NCBI GenBank assembly: GCA_001805895.1
Contig: MHHD01000040.1
Span: 1-10,264 of the forward strand
Source: Omnitrophica WOR_2 bacterium RIFCSPLOWO2_12_FULL_51_8
GTDB lineage: Bacteria > Omnitrophota > Gorgyraeia > Gygaellales > Profunditerraquicolaceae
Reading direction: 5' to 3'
Length of the DNA: 10,264 nt
A program made the position numbers and the translations under genes. Shown piece after piece: positions 5,150 through 10,264 of the stretch. The stretch's first letter is position 1. Each line of letters starts with the position of its first letter. Below the pieces are notes generated by a model. That model did no database searches. It saw only the letters and a list, made by a program, of their open reading frames with translations, and was not told the origin of the DNA.

Positions 5150-5509
5150 ATGGGCGATTTTGAAAAACACATCAAGCTTGCAAAGGAAAAGCTGAAGGCA
5201 ACGGCAGAGGCTTATGAAAATAAACAGAGCACTGTGGTGGGTGATTTGGGAACAAAGGTCGTTGAGCAGTTGGTTGAGGCTGATGCCGCAAGGAATAATG
5301 AGCATTTCGGCGATCACCAGAGCAGGCACGAATACTCCAACAAAAACTTTTCAGCTGAAGTGAACAAGGCGATGAGGAAGATATGGTTTGCCTATGGGGA
5401 TTTGGGATATGATGGAGTAAATGGCAAGAGGGCAAAGGAAGTAATGGATAACCTCAAGATAATAACCGGATTCTTTGAGAAAAGGCTCGGGGTGAAAATC
5501 AATGAATAG
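5150..5509 (+). CDS. Small helical protein paired with an MNT nucleotidyltransferase (HEPN-like candidate)
   Basis: A 119-residue, probably all-helical protein. It starts with FEKHIKLAKEKLKATAEAY (charged amphipathic helix) and continues with DLGTKVVEQLVEADAARNNEHFGDH and KIWFAYGDLGYDGVNGKRA. Its position immediately before an MNT-type nucleotidyltransferase, with an 8-base overlap, is the layout of HEPN/MNT (type VII) toxin-antitoxin pairs, where the HEPN partner is an RNase or AMPylation target. A canonical HEPN R-x4-6-H motif is not clear: R48 and H52 are too close and R48 to H56 is too far. So the HEPN assignment rests on context and helical character. ATG 5150 has AGAAAGG upstream. All five arginines use AGG, unlike flanking genes. 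Confidence 0.6.
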   Translation: MGDFEKHIKLAKEKLKATAEAYENKQSTVVGDLGTKVVEQLVEADAARNNEHFGDHQSRHEYSNKNFSAEVNKAMRKIWFAYGDLGYDGVNGKRAKEVMDNLKIITGFFEKRLGVKINE

Positions 5510-6080
5510 GGTATTTAAGAAGATAGTAAAAGCGCTTTCAGAAATTGATGATGTGAGGGTAATCATCCTTTACGGCAGCTTTGCAAGGGGTGAGGCCACT
5601 TCGCGCTCAGACATTGATTTGCTCATTCTTACATCTAAAAAAAACACATTCAAAGAAGCGCAAGATAGCATTATCAGCATTGAAACGAAAATCGGCAGAA
5701 ATATCCAGCCGACAATAAGGACATTAAAAGAGCTTGGGAATACTGATTCAGGCCTCTTTCAGAACATATTCCAGGAAGGCAAAGTTCTTTATCTCAAGGA
5801 GCCTGCCGACATTCCATCATCAATGCTTTTAGAGCAGAAGCCGCAATTGATATACTCATTCCAGATAAGCAATCTCGGCCAGAATGAGAAGGCAAAATTT
5901 AACAATGAGCTTTACGGCAGAAAAAAGGGCAAATACAGCTATAAAGGCCTTTTGGGCGAAATAGGCGGGCAGAAGTTATCTGCCGGATGCGTGCTTGTGC
6001 CTCAGAGGAAGAAGCAAAAGGCCGAGAAATTCTTCAGGAAATTTAAAGTTTACTTCACCCAGCTCAAGGTGTGGAAATAG
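5502..6080 (+). CDS. MNT-type nucleotidyltransferase with extra C-terminal domain
   Basis: A 192-residue protein with a minimal nucleotidyltransferase domain at residues 1-100. The signature LYGSFARGEATSRSDIDLLIL (roughly residues 23-43) contains the GSF loop and the DxD metal-binding aspartates. In HEPN/MNT systems this enzyme AMPylates and silences its partner. Residues from about 105 on (LIYSFQISNLGQNEKAKF, NELYGRKKGKYSYKGLLGEIGG, AGCVLVP) form a second basic domain that I recall from archaeal nucleotidyltransferases of this type; this is from memory. The start overlaps the upstream stop (ATGAATAG), indicating translational coupling. Of 14 arginines in the pair, 13 use AGG or AGA, compared with 8 of 17 in nadA, consistent with horizontal transfer. 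Confidence 0.8.
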   Translation: MNRVFKKIVKALSEIDDVRVIILYGSFARGEATSRSDIDLLILTSKKNTFKEAQDSIISIETKIGRNIQPTIRTLKELGNTDSGLFQNIFQEGKVLYLKEPADIPSSMLLEQKPQLIYSFQISNLGQNEKAKFNNELYGRKKGKYSYKGLLGEIGGQKLSAGCVLVPQRKKQKAEKFFRKFKVYFTQLKVWK

Positions 6081-6142
6081 GGATTCCGTTCTTGGGATTT
6101 GTTTTGTTAACCATTGTGGTTTAGGCAATTCCGGACAGCGTA

Positions 6143-6163
6143 TTGAATTCTTCTTTGAATTCT
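6143..6163. repeat. Tandem TTGAATTCT repeat, inverted copy after the membrane gene
   Basis: TTGAATTCT occurs at 6143-6151 and again at 6155-6163, just before the membrane-protein gene. The inverse AGAATTCAA lies at 6556-6564, directly after its stop. The gene is therefore bracketed by short inverted repeats. They are only 9 bases long and partly palindromic themselves (GAATTC), so significance is uncertain. Confidence 0.35.
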
Positions 6164-6182
6164 TGTTAAGGGATAAGAAAAA

Positions 6183-6557
6183 ATGAAAGTTACTGCTAAG
6201 ATAAAAATTTATAGTATATTGAGCTGGATTTTAATCGTTCTTACGCTACTGCTGGCTATAGTTGACCAATTAAGGTCAGAAGTATTTAATCCTTTAGGAT
6301 TTATAACGGGGATTATACTACAGCCTTATTTTTGGATTGCCTTAATATTGAGATGGCGGATAAAAGAAAATAAAGTAATAAAATCTATGCAAAGTGACAA
6401 ATCGGTTTATACAATTTCATCTGGATTATTACTTTTCGTTGGATATATTTTTTTTATGAGTGGTTTAATATATAAAATACCATTTTCTAGTGTTATGGGA
6501 ATGATTTTGGCTTTATTTGGTTCTATTTGGCTAATATTTAGTTCTATGAAGCGATAG
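6183..6557 (+). CDS. Hypothetical four-helix membrane protein
   Basis: A 124-residue protein I do not recognise. Four hydrophobic segments are visible: ILSWILIVLTLLLAIV (about 11-26), LGFITGIILQPYFWIALIL (38-56), ISSGLLLFVGYIFFMSGLIY (78-97) and SVMGMILALFGSIWLIFSSM (103-122). A basic, charged loop (RWRIKENKVIKSMQSDK) lies between helices 2 and 3. It would sit in the inner membrane. AAGGGA 9 bases upstream supports the ATG at 6183. The gene is clearly more AT-rich than all neighbours, suggesting recent acquisition. It follows the nucleotidyltransferase after 102 bases; a functional link is not established. Confidence 0.65.
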   Translation: MKVTAKIKIYSILSWILIVLTLLLAIVDQLRSEVFNPLGFITGIILQPYFWIALILRWRIKENKVIKSMQSDKSVYTISSGLLLFVGYIFFMSGLIYKIPFSSVMGMILALFGSIWLIFSSMKR

Positions 6558-6775
6558 AATTCAAGGCGTAAATGGGTCTCTGCCTGCGATAGATGTAATG
6601 AGATTGTAGAGGTAGCGAGGAAGATAAGAAACCCCTACCGTCTGCCAACTCAATCTTGCATCTGCCCTAAAGCCAAGCGTAACCTGTCCCCAGCGGAATG
6701 TTCTTGAATTTTGCTTGTGTTGCAGATTAGCCTGTAATAGTATGAAACGATATTAAAATAAGGGGGTCGCTTAAT
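6558..6775. other. Non-coding stretch with nested inverted repeats
   Basis: I find no credible gene in these 218 bases. One possible structure is visible: three short arms in nested order, GATG (6592-6595), AGATTG (6601-6606) and GGTAG (6611-6615), face CTACC (6635-6639), CAATCT (6651-6656) and CATC (6659-6662). This gives an imperfect hairpin of about 70 bases with internal loops. It could be an RNA structure or an eroded repeat. The final 60 bases carry the 5' region of the broken yqeY copy. Confidence 0.3.
6711..6738 (+). promoter_or_regulatory. Weak promoter before the broken yqeY copy
   Basis: TTGCTT (6711-6716) and TGTAAT (6733-6738) are separated by 16 bases, about 40 bases before the ATG at 6776. 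The gene also keeps a good ribosome site (AGGGGG, 6761-6766). This suggests that the expression signals survived after the coding frame was broken. Confidence 0.25.
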
Positions 6776-7119
6776 ATGTTAGAAGAAAAGATTCTTAATG
6801 ACTACAAAGAGGCAATGAGGGCCAGGGATGGGGTAAAAAGCATCCTGCTCAGTTCCGGCAGGGTAACCGCGCGGATTTAGCGGAGAAGGAAGCCAAGGAG
6901 TTGGAGCTCCTCAAGCCATACCTGCCGCCGGAGCTCTCGGCTGAGGAGATCAAAAGGATTATTGAAGCGGCAATTGCCGCAACCGGCGCCTCGGGGATGA
7001 AGGATATGGGTAAGCTGATGAAAGAGGTCACTGCCCAGACCGCCGGTCAGGCAGACGGTAAGTTAGTCAGCGACCTGGTAAAACAGAAATTAAGCCCCCC
7101 TAGTGCGCTGTCAAATTAA
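6776..7119 (+). pseudogene. GatB/YqeY-domain gene broken by internal deletion
   Basis: Second yqeY copy. The first frame encodes MLEEKILNDYKEAMRARDGV and a few more family residues, then shifts and stops at 6880 (34 residues). The family sequence resumes in another frame with GNRADLAEKEAKELELLKPY and runs to 7119. Aligned to the intact copy, exactly 121 bases (4482-4602) are missing, which is not a multiple of three. TTCC occurs at both ends of the lost segment, fitting deletion between short repeats. The C-terminus is also altered: instead of the normal end the frame reads into a 43-bp palindrome, which supplies the residues SALSN and the stop codon. Confidence 0.9.
6918..7100 (+). repeat. 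183-bp near-identical repeat, copy B (in yqeY pseudogene)
   Basis: Direct repeat of 4664-4846, 182 of 183 bases identical. The identity starts abruptly in the middle of the gene and ends exactly where the palindromic element begins, so this copy has been homogenised or recently exchanged although the rest of the gene has diverged. Confidence 0.95.
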
Positions 7120-7142
7120 TTCTTAATATGACAGCGCACTAG
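7100..7142. repeat. 43-bp near-perfect palindrome with CCCCC flanks
   Basis: CTAGTGCGCTGTCA (7100-7113) and TGACAGCGCACTAG (7129-7142) are perfect 14-base inverses. The stem continues, after one A-A mismatch, with ATTAA/TTAAT around a 3-base loop. CCCCC flanks both sides (7095-7099 and 7143-7147), which may be a 5-bp target duplication. It resembles two transposon ends joined back to back, or a very small palindromic insertion. It contains the stop codon of the yqeY pseudogene. There is no T-tract for a terminator, though the hairpin would be very stable in RNA. Confidence 0.75.
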
Positions 7143-7180
7143 CCCCCTAAGATTTGTATAGACGAAGAGAAGAATCAGTC

Positions 7181-8272
7181 ATGGAGACATATTTTCTTAA
7201 AAATGAAGACCTTCCCCGTTTTTATGCGCGCATTTCCCAGGACTATGAGCTCTACCTGCCGGTAAAAGCCGAGTCCCCGGTAAAAATAAAATGCGACTAC
7301 GGATTTAATCTGCCCACAGATGATTACGCCTTCAAAAGGCATACCCCTGACGGCGCGCGGGATTTTATTTTCAACGAATACCGCTGCATTGAGCCCATCC
7401 GGGCGTATCTGGCCAACTTCAAAGAAGAAATCGGCGATTATTTTTCCGGCGCAGGCCCCGCGCCAGAAAAGCCCTTGGCCATCTGCGGGGTGAAGAACTG
7501 CGACCTCTTTTCCTTAAGAATACTGGATTTTGTCTTCCTGGGAGGAGAACAGGAGGACCCGCTTTATAAAAAGCGCAGAGAAAGTTCCCTGATTATCAGC
7601 GGCGACTGCCCCGGCTTTAAAGAATCATGTTTCTGCCGCGCCTTTGAGATAAACCCGTATCCTAGCGAAGGATTTGATCTCAACCTCTCGCCCTTAAACA
7701 ACGGCTTTTTGCTGGATATCGGTTCGGGAAAGGCGCGCGGGATCATTGATTCGCTTTCTGCCATACTTACCCCTGCCGGCGCCGGCCAGCTTTCCGGACG
7801 CGCCGCTAAAAGGGGAAACGTGATCAATAAACTGGAGGAGCATCTGCGGCACCATCAGATACCCAAAAAAGAGACGCTCCAGGATATCGTCCTCTCCGGT
7901 TACAACTCGCCTGTCTGGCGGGAACAAATGCGCACCTGCGTGGAGTGCGGAGGGTGCGTTTTTATCTGCGACACCTGCCACTGCTTTTTACTGGCGGATG
8001 AGCCGGGCGCAGCGGCTCATAAGCGTATCCGCGTCTGGGATGGCTGCCTGTTGAAGAACTTCAGCCGGGTGGCCGGCGGGGCAAATCCTTTACGGATGCG
8101 CTATATGCGCCTGCGCAACCGATATTTAAAAAAATTCGATTTTTTTATCGAGAATCTCGGCCTTCAGGCCTGCTGCGGCTGCGGCCGCTGCATCGAGGTC
8201 TGCCCGGGAAAAATCGACATACGTTATATCTTAAGAAAACTGCATGAAGAAAAATATCTACCAGCCGCTTGA
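7181..8272 (+). CDS. AsrA/HydB-like iron-sulfur protein (beta subunit)
   Basis: A 363-residue cytoplasmic iron-sulfur protein of the anaerobic sulfite reductase A / sulfhydrogenase beta family, which passes electrons between a flavin reductase subunit and a catalytic subunit. The N-terminal domain carries ICGVKNCDL (101-109) and GDCPGFKESCFC (141-152), typical of this family and probably ligands of an extra cluster. The C-terminal half has two 4Fe-4S motifs: CVECGGCVFICDTCHC (253-268) and CCGCGRCIEVCPGKIDI (331-347). ATG 7181 is used; a TTG at 7154 would add nine non-conserved residues. The Shine-Dalgarno is weak (GAAGAGAAG). It is the first gene of the redox operon, 38 bases after the palindrome, and overlaps the next gene by 29 bases. 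Confidence 0.88.
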   Translation: METYFLKNEDLPRFYARISQDYELYLPVKAESPVKIKCDYGFNLPTDDYAFKRHTPDGARDFIFNEYRCIEPIRAYLANFKEEIGDYFSGAGPAPEKPLAICGVKNCDLFSLRILDFVFLGGEQEDPLYKKRRESSLIISGDCPGFKESCFCRAFEINPYPSEGFDLNLSPLNNGFLLDIGSGKARGIIDSLSAILTPAGAGQLSGRAAKRGNVINKLEEHLRHHQIPKKETLQDIVLSGYNSPVWREQMRTCVECGGCVFICDTCHCFLLADEPGAAAHKRIRVWDGCLLKNFSRVAGGANPLRMRYMRLRNRYLKKFDFFIENLGLQACCGCGRCIEVCPGKIDIRYILRKLHEEKYLPAA

Positions 8273-9062
8273 AGCGGTAATTGAGGATGTAATTACGGAA
8301 ACCCCTAGTATCAAGACCTTCTCTATCAGGCCGAAGGAGGCCTTTTCTTTCCGCACCGGCCAATTCATCGAACTGACTGTGCCGGGCCTGGGCGAGGCGC
8401 CGTTTACCCCTTCCTCTGACCCGGCGGTCAAGGAAAAGATCGACCTCACCATTATGAACGTCGGCGCGGTGACTTCCCGGCTGCATGCCTTGGGCAAAGG
8501 CGCCTCGGTAGGCATCCGCGGCCCTTTTGGCAAAGGCTACCCCCTGGACCAGTTTCAGGGCAAAGACATCCTGATCGTCGGCGGCGGGGTGGGGCTGGCG
8601 CCTTTGCGTTCGCTGCTCTTTAGCCTTTTTTCCGCCAGCGGCAATTATAACCGGATCGTCCTGCGCTATGGCGCGCGCACCTCCGGGGATATAATCTATA
8701 AATCATCCCTGCCGGAATGGTCAAAGATAAAAAAATTAGACATAGCGGTCAGCGTGGATGTGGGCGACCCTGCCTGGAACGGCAAGGTGGGCCTGGTAAC
8801 TGCCGTCCTGGATAATCTGCCCGTGGATTTGGCCAATGCGGCGGCGATAGTCTGCGGTCCGCCGATCATGATGAAGTTCGTTACCTTAAAACTGCTGGAC
8901 CTGGGGTTTCCTGCGCAGGCGATATTCCTTTCCATGGAAAAAAATATGTCCTGCGGCCTGGGTAAATGCGGCCATTGCCGGATTGGCAAATACTATGCTT
9001 GTAAAGACGGCCCGGTATTTGCTTATGAACAATTGAAAAATATTCATGATATCTGGGAATAA
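8244..9062 (+). CDS. AsrB/HydG-like FAD/NAD(P)-binding reductase (gamma subunit)
   Basis: A 272-residue ferredoxin-NADP reductase-fold protein related to anaerobic sulfite reductase subunit B and the sulfhydrogenase gamma subunit. It exchanges electrons between NAD(P)H and iron-sulfur partners. Domains in order: flavin-binding barrel (FRTGQFIELTVPGLGEAPF, 36-54; RGPFGKGYP, 92-100), nucleotide-binding domain (VGGGVGLAPLRS, 112-123; CGPPIMM, 204-210), and a C-terminal [2Fe-2S] site CGLGKCGHCRIGKYYAC with ligands C237, C242, C245 and C253. The barrel has PFTPSS where relatives usually have a P-I/L-S-I-S/A-S stretch, a small change near the flavin. Cofactor choice (NADH or NADPH) cannot be read. 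The 29-base overlap with the upstream gene implies tight co-expression and a stable complex. Confidence 0.9.
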   Translation: MKKNIYQPLEAVIEDVITETPSIKTFSIRPKEAFSFRTGQFIELTVPGLGEAPFTPSSDPAVKEKIDLTIMNVGAVTSRLHALGKGASVGIRGPFGKGYPLDQFQGKDILIVGGGVGLAPLRSLLFSLFSASGNYNRIVLRYGARTSGDIIYKSSLPEWSKIKKLDIAVSVDVGDPAWNGKVGLVTAVLDNLPVDLANAAAIVCGPPIMMKFVTLKLLDLGFPAQAIFLSMEKNMSCGLGKCGHCRIGKYYACKDGPVFAYEQLKNIHDIWE

Positions 9063-9071
9063 GAATTAAAT

Positions 9072-9566
9072 ATGGAACGGCTTTTCATTGATTTAGAGAT
9101 TTGTAATAGTTGCGCAGAGTGCCGGGCGGCCTGCGATTATTTCTACCACCCGCAGAATAACGGCATTGCCTCTTTGCGGGAATACGCCGCCTTCGCGACT
9201 ATCTGCCGGCATTGCGAGGAGGCGCCTTGCGTCAATGCCTGTTATCATCGCGCCCTGGAGCGCTCAGGCGACGGCCATATCAGGCGCTACAAGATGCGCT
9301 GCACCAGCTGTAAATGTTGTTCCGTGGCCTGCCCGTTCGGCATAATTTTCCATGATTTTATCCCTTACTTAGATTCCCGCTGTGATTTTTGCGTAGGCCT
9401 CTCGGGGAAATTTCCTAAATGCGTTTCTAGCTGCCCGGAAAAGGCGGTCCAGATTAAGGAAGTATCCGAGGACCCGGAAAAAGATATTTATTTTGTCGGT
9501 GAGCGCCTGGCAGTGCATAGCCGCAAATGGTCGAGGGAAGACCTGCAGCCGCCGAAAAAAAGATAG
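9072..9566 (+). CDS. Four-cluster ferredoxin-like protein (HycB/CooF type)
   Basis: A 164-residue electron-transfer protein with 16 cysteines arranged as four 4Fe-4S sites: C11/14/17/21, C45/48/53/57, C77/80/83/87 and C104/107/117/121. The CxxC-x4-C-x3-C second motif and the long gap in the fourth are typical of the HycB/HyfA/CooF/DmsB group, which link a dehydrogenase or reductase to a membrane hydrogenase. The basic C-terminus (RKWSREDLQPPKKR) extends past the last cluster. It lies 9 bases after the reductase gene and 26 bases before the membrane subunit. It therefore probably wires the flavin module to the membrane complex. No transmembrane segment or signal peptide is visible, so it should be cytoplasmic. 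Confidence 0.88.
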   Translation: MERLFIDLEICNSCAECRAACDYFYHPQNNGIASLREYAAFATICRHCEEAPCVNACYHRALERSGDGHIRRYKMRCTSCKCCSVACPFGIIFHDFIPYLDSRCDFCVGLSGKFPKCVSSCPEKAVQIKEVSEDPEKDIYFVGERLAVHSRKWSREDLQPPKKR

Positions 9567-9574
9567 CTCCGTCG

Positions 9575-9598
9575 ACACATAACACATGACACATGACA
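9575..9598 (+). repeat. 7-bp tandem repeat over the start codon of the membrane subunit
   Basis: ACACATA ACACATG ACACATG ACA: three units of a 7-base repeat plus three bases, between the ferredoxin stop and the next gene. The last ATG in the repeat (9593) is the likely start codon, and the preceding unit supplies another ATG (9586) in a different frame. No Shine-Dalgarno is visible. Slippage here would change start-site spacing. Confidence 0.7.
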
Positions 9599-10264
9599 AG
9601 GCTCCTGCTCAACTTTCTAATCTTCCCCGGCTTTCTCTTTAGCGCTCTGGCAGGCCTGATGGCCTGCTGGATAGACCGCAAGCTTAGCGCCCGGCTGCAA
9701 TGGCGCGTTGGCCCGCCGTGGAATCAGAATTTTTATGATATTTTAAAATTGCTGGGCAAAGAGACAGTTTTTCCCGCGGGCGCGGCAAAGGTTACTTTTT
9801 TACTGGCGCCTTACCTGGGCCTTTTAACCGTGACCCTGGCGGCGGCGATATTAGGATGCGCCATGCTGCCGCAGCCACAGGGTTTCGGCGGGGACCTGGT
9901 GGTGATGGTTTATCTCCTGGCTATCCCGGCAATCGCTTCGATCATCGGCGCTTCCAGCTCTTGCAATCCTCTGGCCTCGGTGGGGGCATCGCGGGAGATG
10001 AAGCTGGCCCTGGCCTATGAACTGCCGCTGATTTTGTCCGTGATTACCGTCGCCGTCAAGAGCGCGGGAAGCATCCGGCTGGGCGAAATCATCAACTACC
10101 AGATGGTTTCCGGGCCGCACCTCTTTTCCTGGTCAGGGGCCCTGGCGTTTATTACGGCGCTGATCTGCCTGCAGGCCAAGGCCGGCCTGGCGCCTTTTGA
10201 CCTTTCCGAGGCGGAACAGGAATTGATGGCCGGCGTATTAATCGAATACTCCGGCCAGCCCCTG
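9593..10264 (+). CDS. NuoH/HycD/EchB-type membrane subunit (5' part)
   Basis: The first 224 residues of the respiratory complex I subunit 1 family, open to the window end. The first helix (LLLNFLIFPGFLFSALAGLM) is followed by DRKLSARLQWRVGPPWNQN and FYDILKLLGKE, the hallmark cytoplasmic loop. Further helices appear at about 65-90, 102-122, 137-152 and 175-190. GASREMKLALAYELPLIL and the final PFDLSEAEQELMAGVLIEYSG match the HycD/HyfC/EchB branch (EAEQE and EYSG), rather than NuoH proper. This subunit anchors the peripheral arm and forms part of the ion path next to the quinone-like cavity. The start at 9593 is inside a 7-bp repeat and lacks a ribosome site. Downstream antiporter-like and catalytic subunits are expected outside the window. 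Confidence 0.92.
   Translation, partial: MTRLLLNFLIFPGFLFSALAGLMACWIDRKLSARLQWRVGPPWNQNFYDILKLLGKETVFPAGAAKVTFLLAPYLGLLTVTLAAAILGCAMLPQPQGFGGDLVVMVYLLAIPAIASIIGASSSCNPLASVGASREMKLALAYELPLILSVITVAVKSAGSIRLGEIINYQMVSGPHLFSWSGALAFITALICLQAKAGLAPFDLSEAEQELMAGVLIEYSGQPL

Noticed and set aside
5995..6186. 63-residue + strand frame overlapping the end of the nucleotidyltransferase
   Set aside because: It begins inside that gene in another frame, has no ribosome site and no recognisable content.
1..10264. CRISPR arrays, tRNA or rRNA genes
   Set aside because: No regularly spaced direct repeats of 20-40 bases and no tRNA-like cloverleaf or rRNA core sequence was seen on either strand.

Overview
This window looks like a piece of a chromosome from an uncultured anaerobic bacterium with moderate to high GC, plausibly of an Omnitrophota or Elusimicrobiota type. 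That placement is an inference from gene content and repeat style; no marker gene here settles it. All recognisable protein genes lie on the + strand.

Left part (1-2245): a housekeeping run with the 3' part of mnmA (tRNA 2-thiouridylase), nadA (quinolinate synthase) and a short RluA-type pseudouridine synthase. A 33-bp hairpin repeat sits in frame inside mnmA. From 2246 to 3360 the sequence becomes more AT-rich and accessory: a decayed remnant resembling the N-terminus of a PLD-like-domain helicase, an unknown 61-residue ORF, and a NYN-domain (LabA/DUF88-type) putative RNase. Facing the NYN gene from the - strand is a compact transcription unit: consensus sigma-70 promoter, a 64-nt predicted RNA with a GNRA-capped stem, and an intrinsic terminator that overlaps the NYN stop codon. 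No - strand protein gene explains it, so it is a candidate free-standing small RNA.

Middle (3446-7142): a PfkB-family sugar kinase and a GatB/YqeY-domain gene, then a mosaic accessory island. It holds a 135-bp inverted-repeat (MITE-like) element with 9-bp flanking direct repeats, a strong promoter with operator-like palindromes, and an overlapping two-gene unit (small helical protein plus MNT-type nucleotidyltransferase) that resembles HEPN/MNT toxin-antitoxin pairs and has archaeal-looking codon use. An AT-rich four-helix membrane protein follows, then a broken second YqeY copy whose 3' half matches the first copy at 182 of 183 bases although the 5' parts are only about 73-75% identical. A 43-bp near-perfect palindrome closes the pseudogene.

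Right part (7181-10264, continuing past the edge): an operon for a redox complex. Its genes encode an AsrA/HydB-like iron-sulfur protein, an AsrB/HydG-like FAD/NAD(P)/[2Fe-2S] reductase, a four-cluster HycB/CooF-like ferredoxin, and the start of a NuoH/HycD/EchB-type membrane subunit. Together they suggest a soluble NAD(P)H-linked module joined to a complex I-like or group 4 [NiFe]-hydrogenase-like membrane module. The catalytic large subunit is not in the window.
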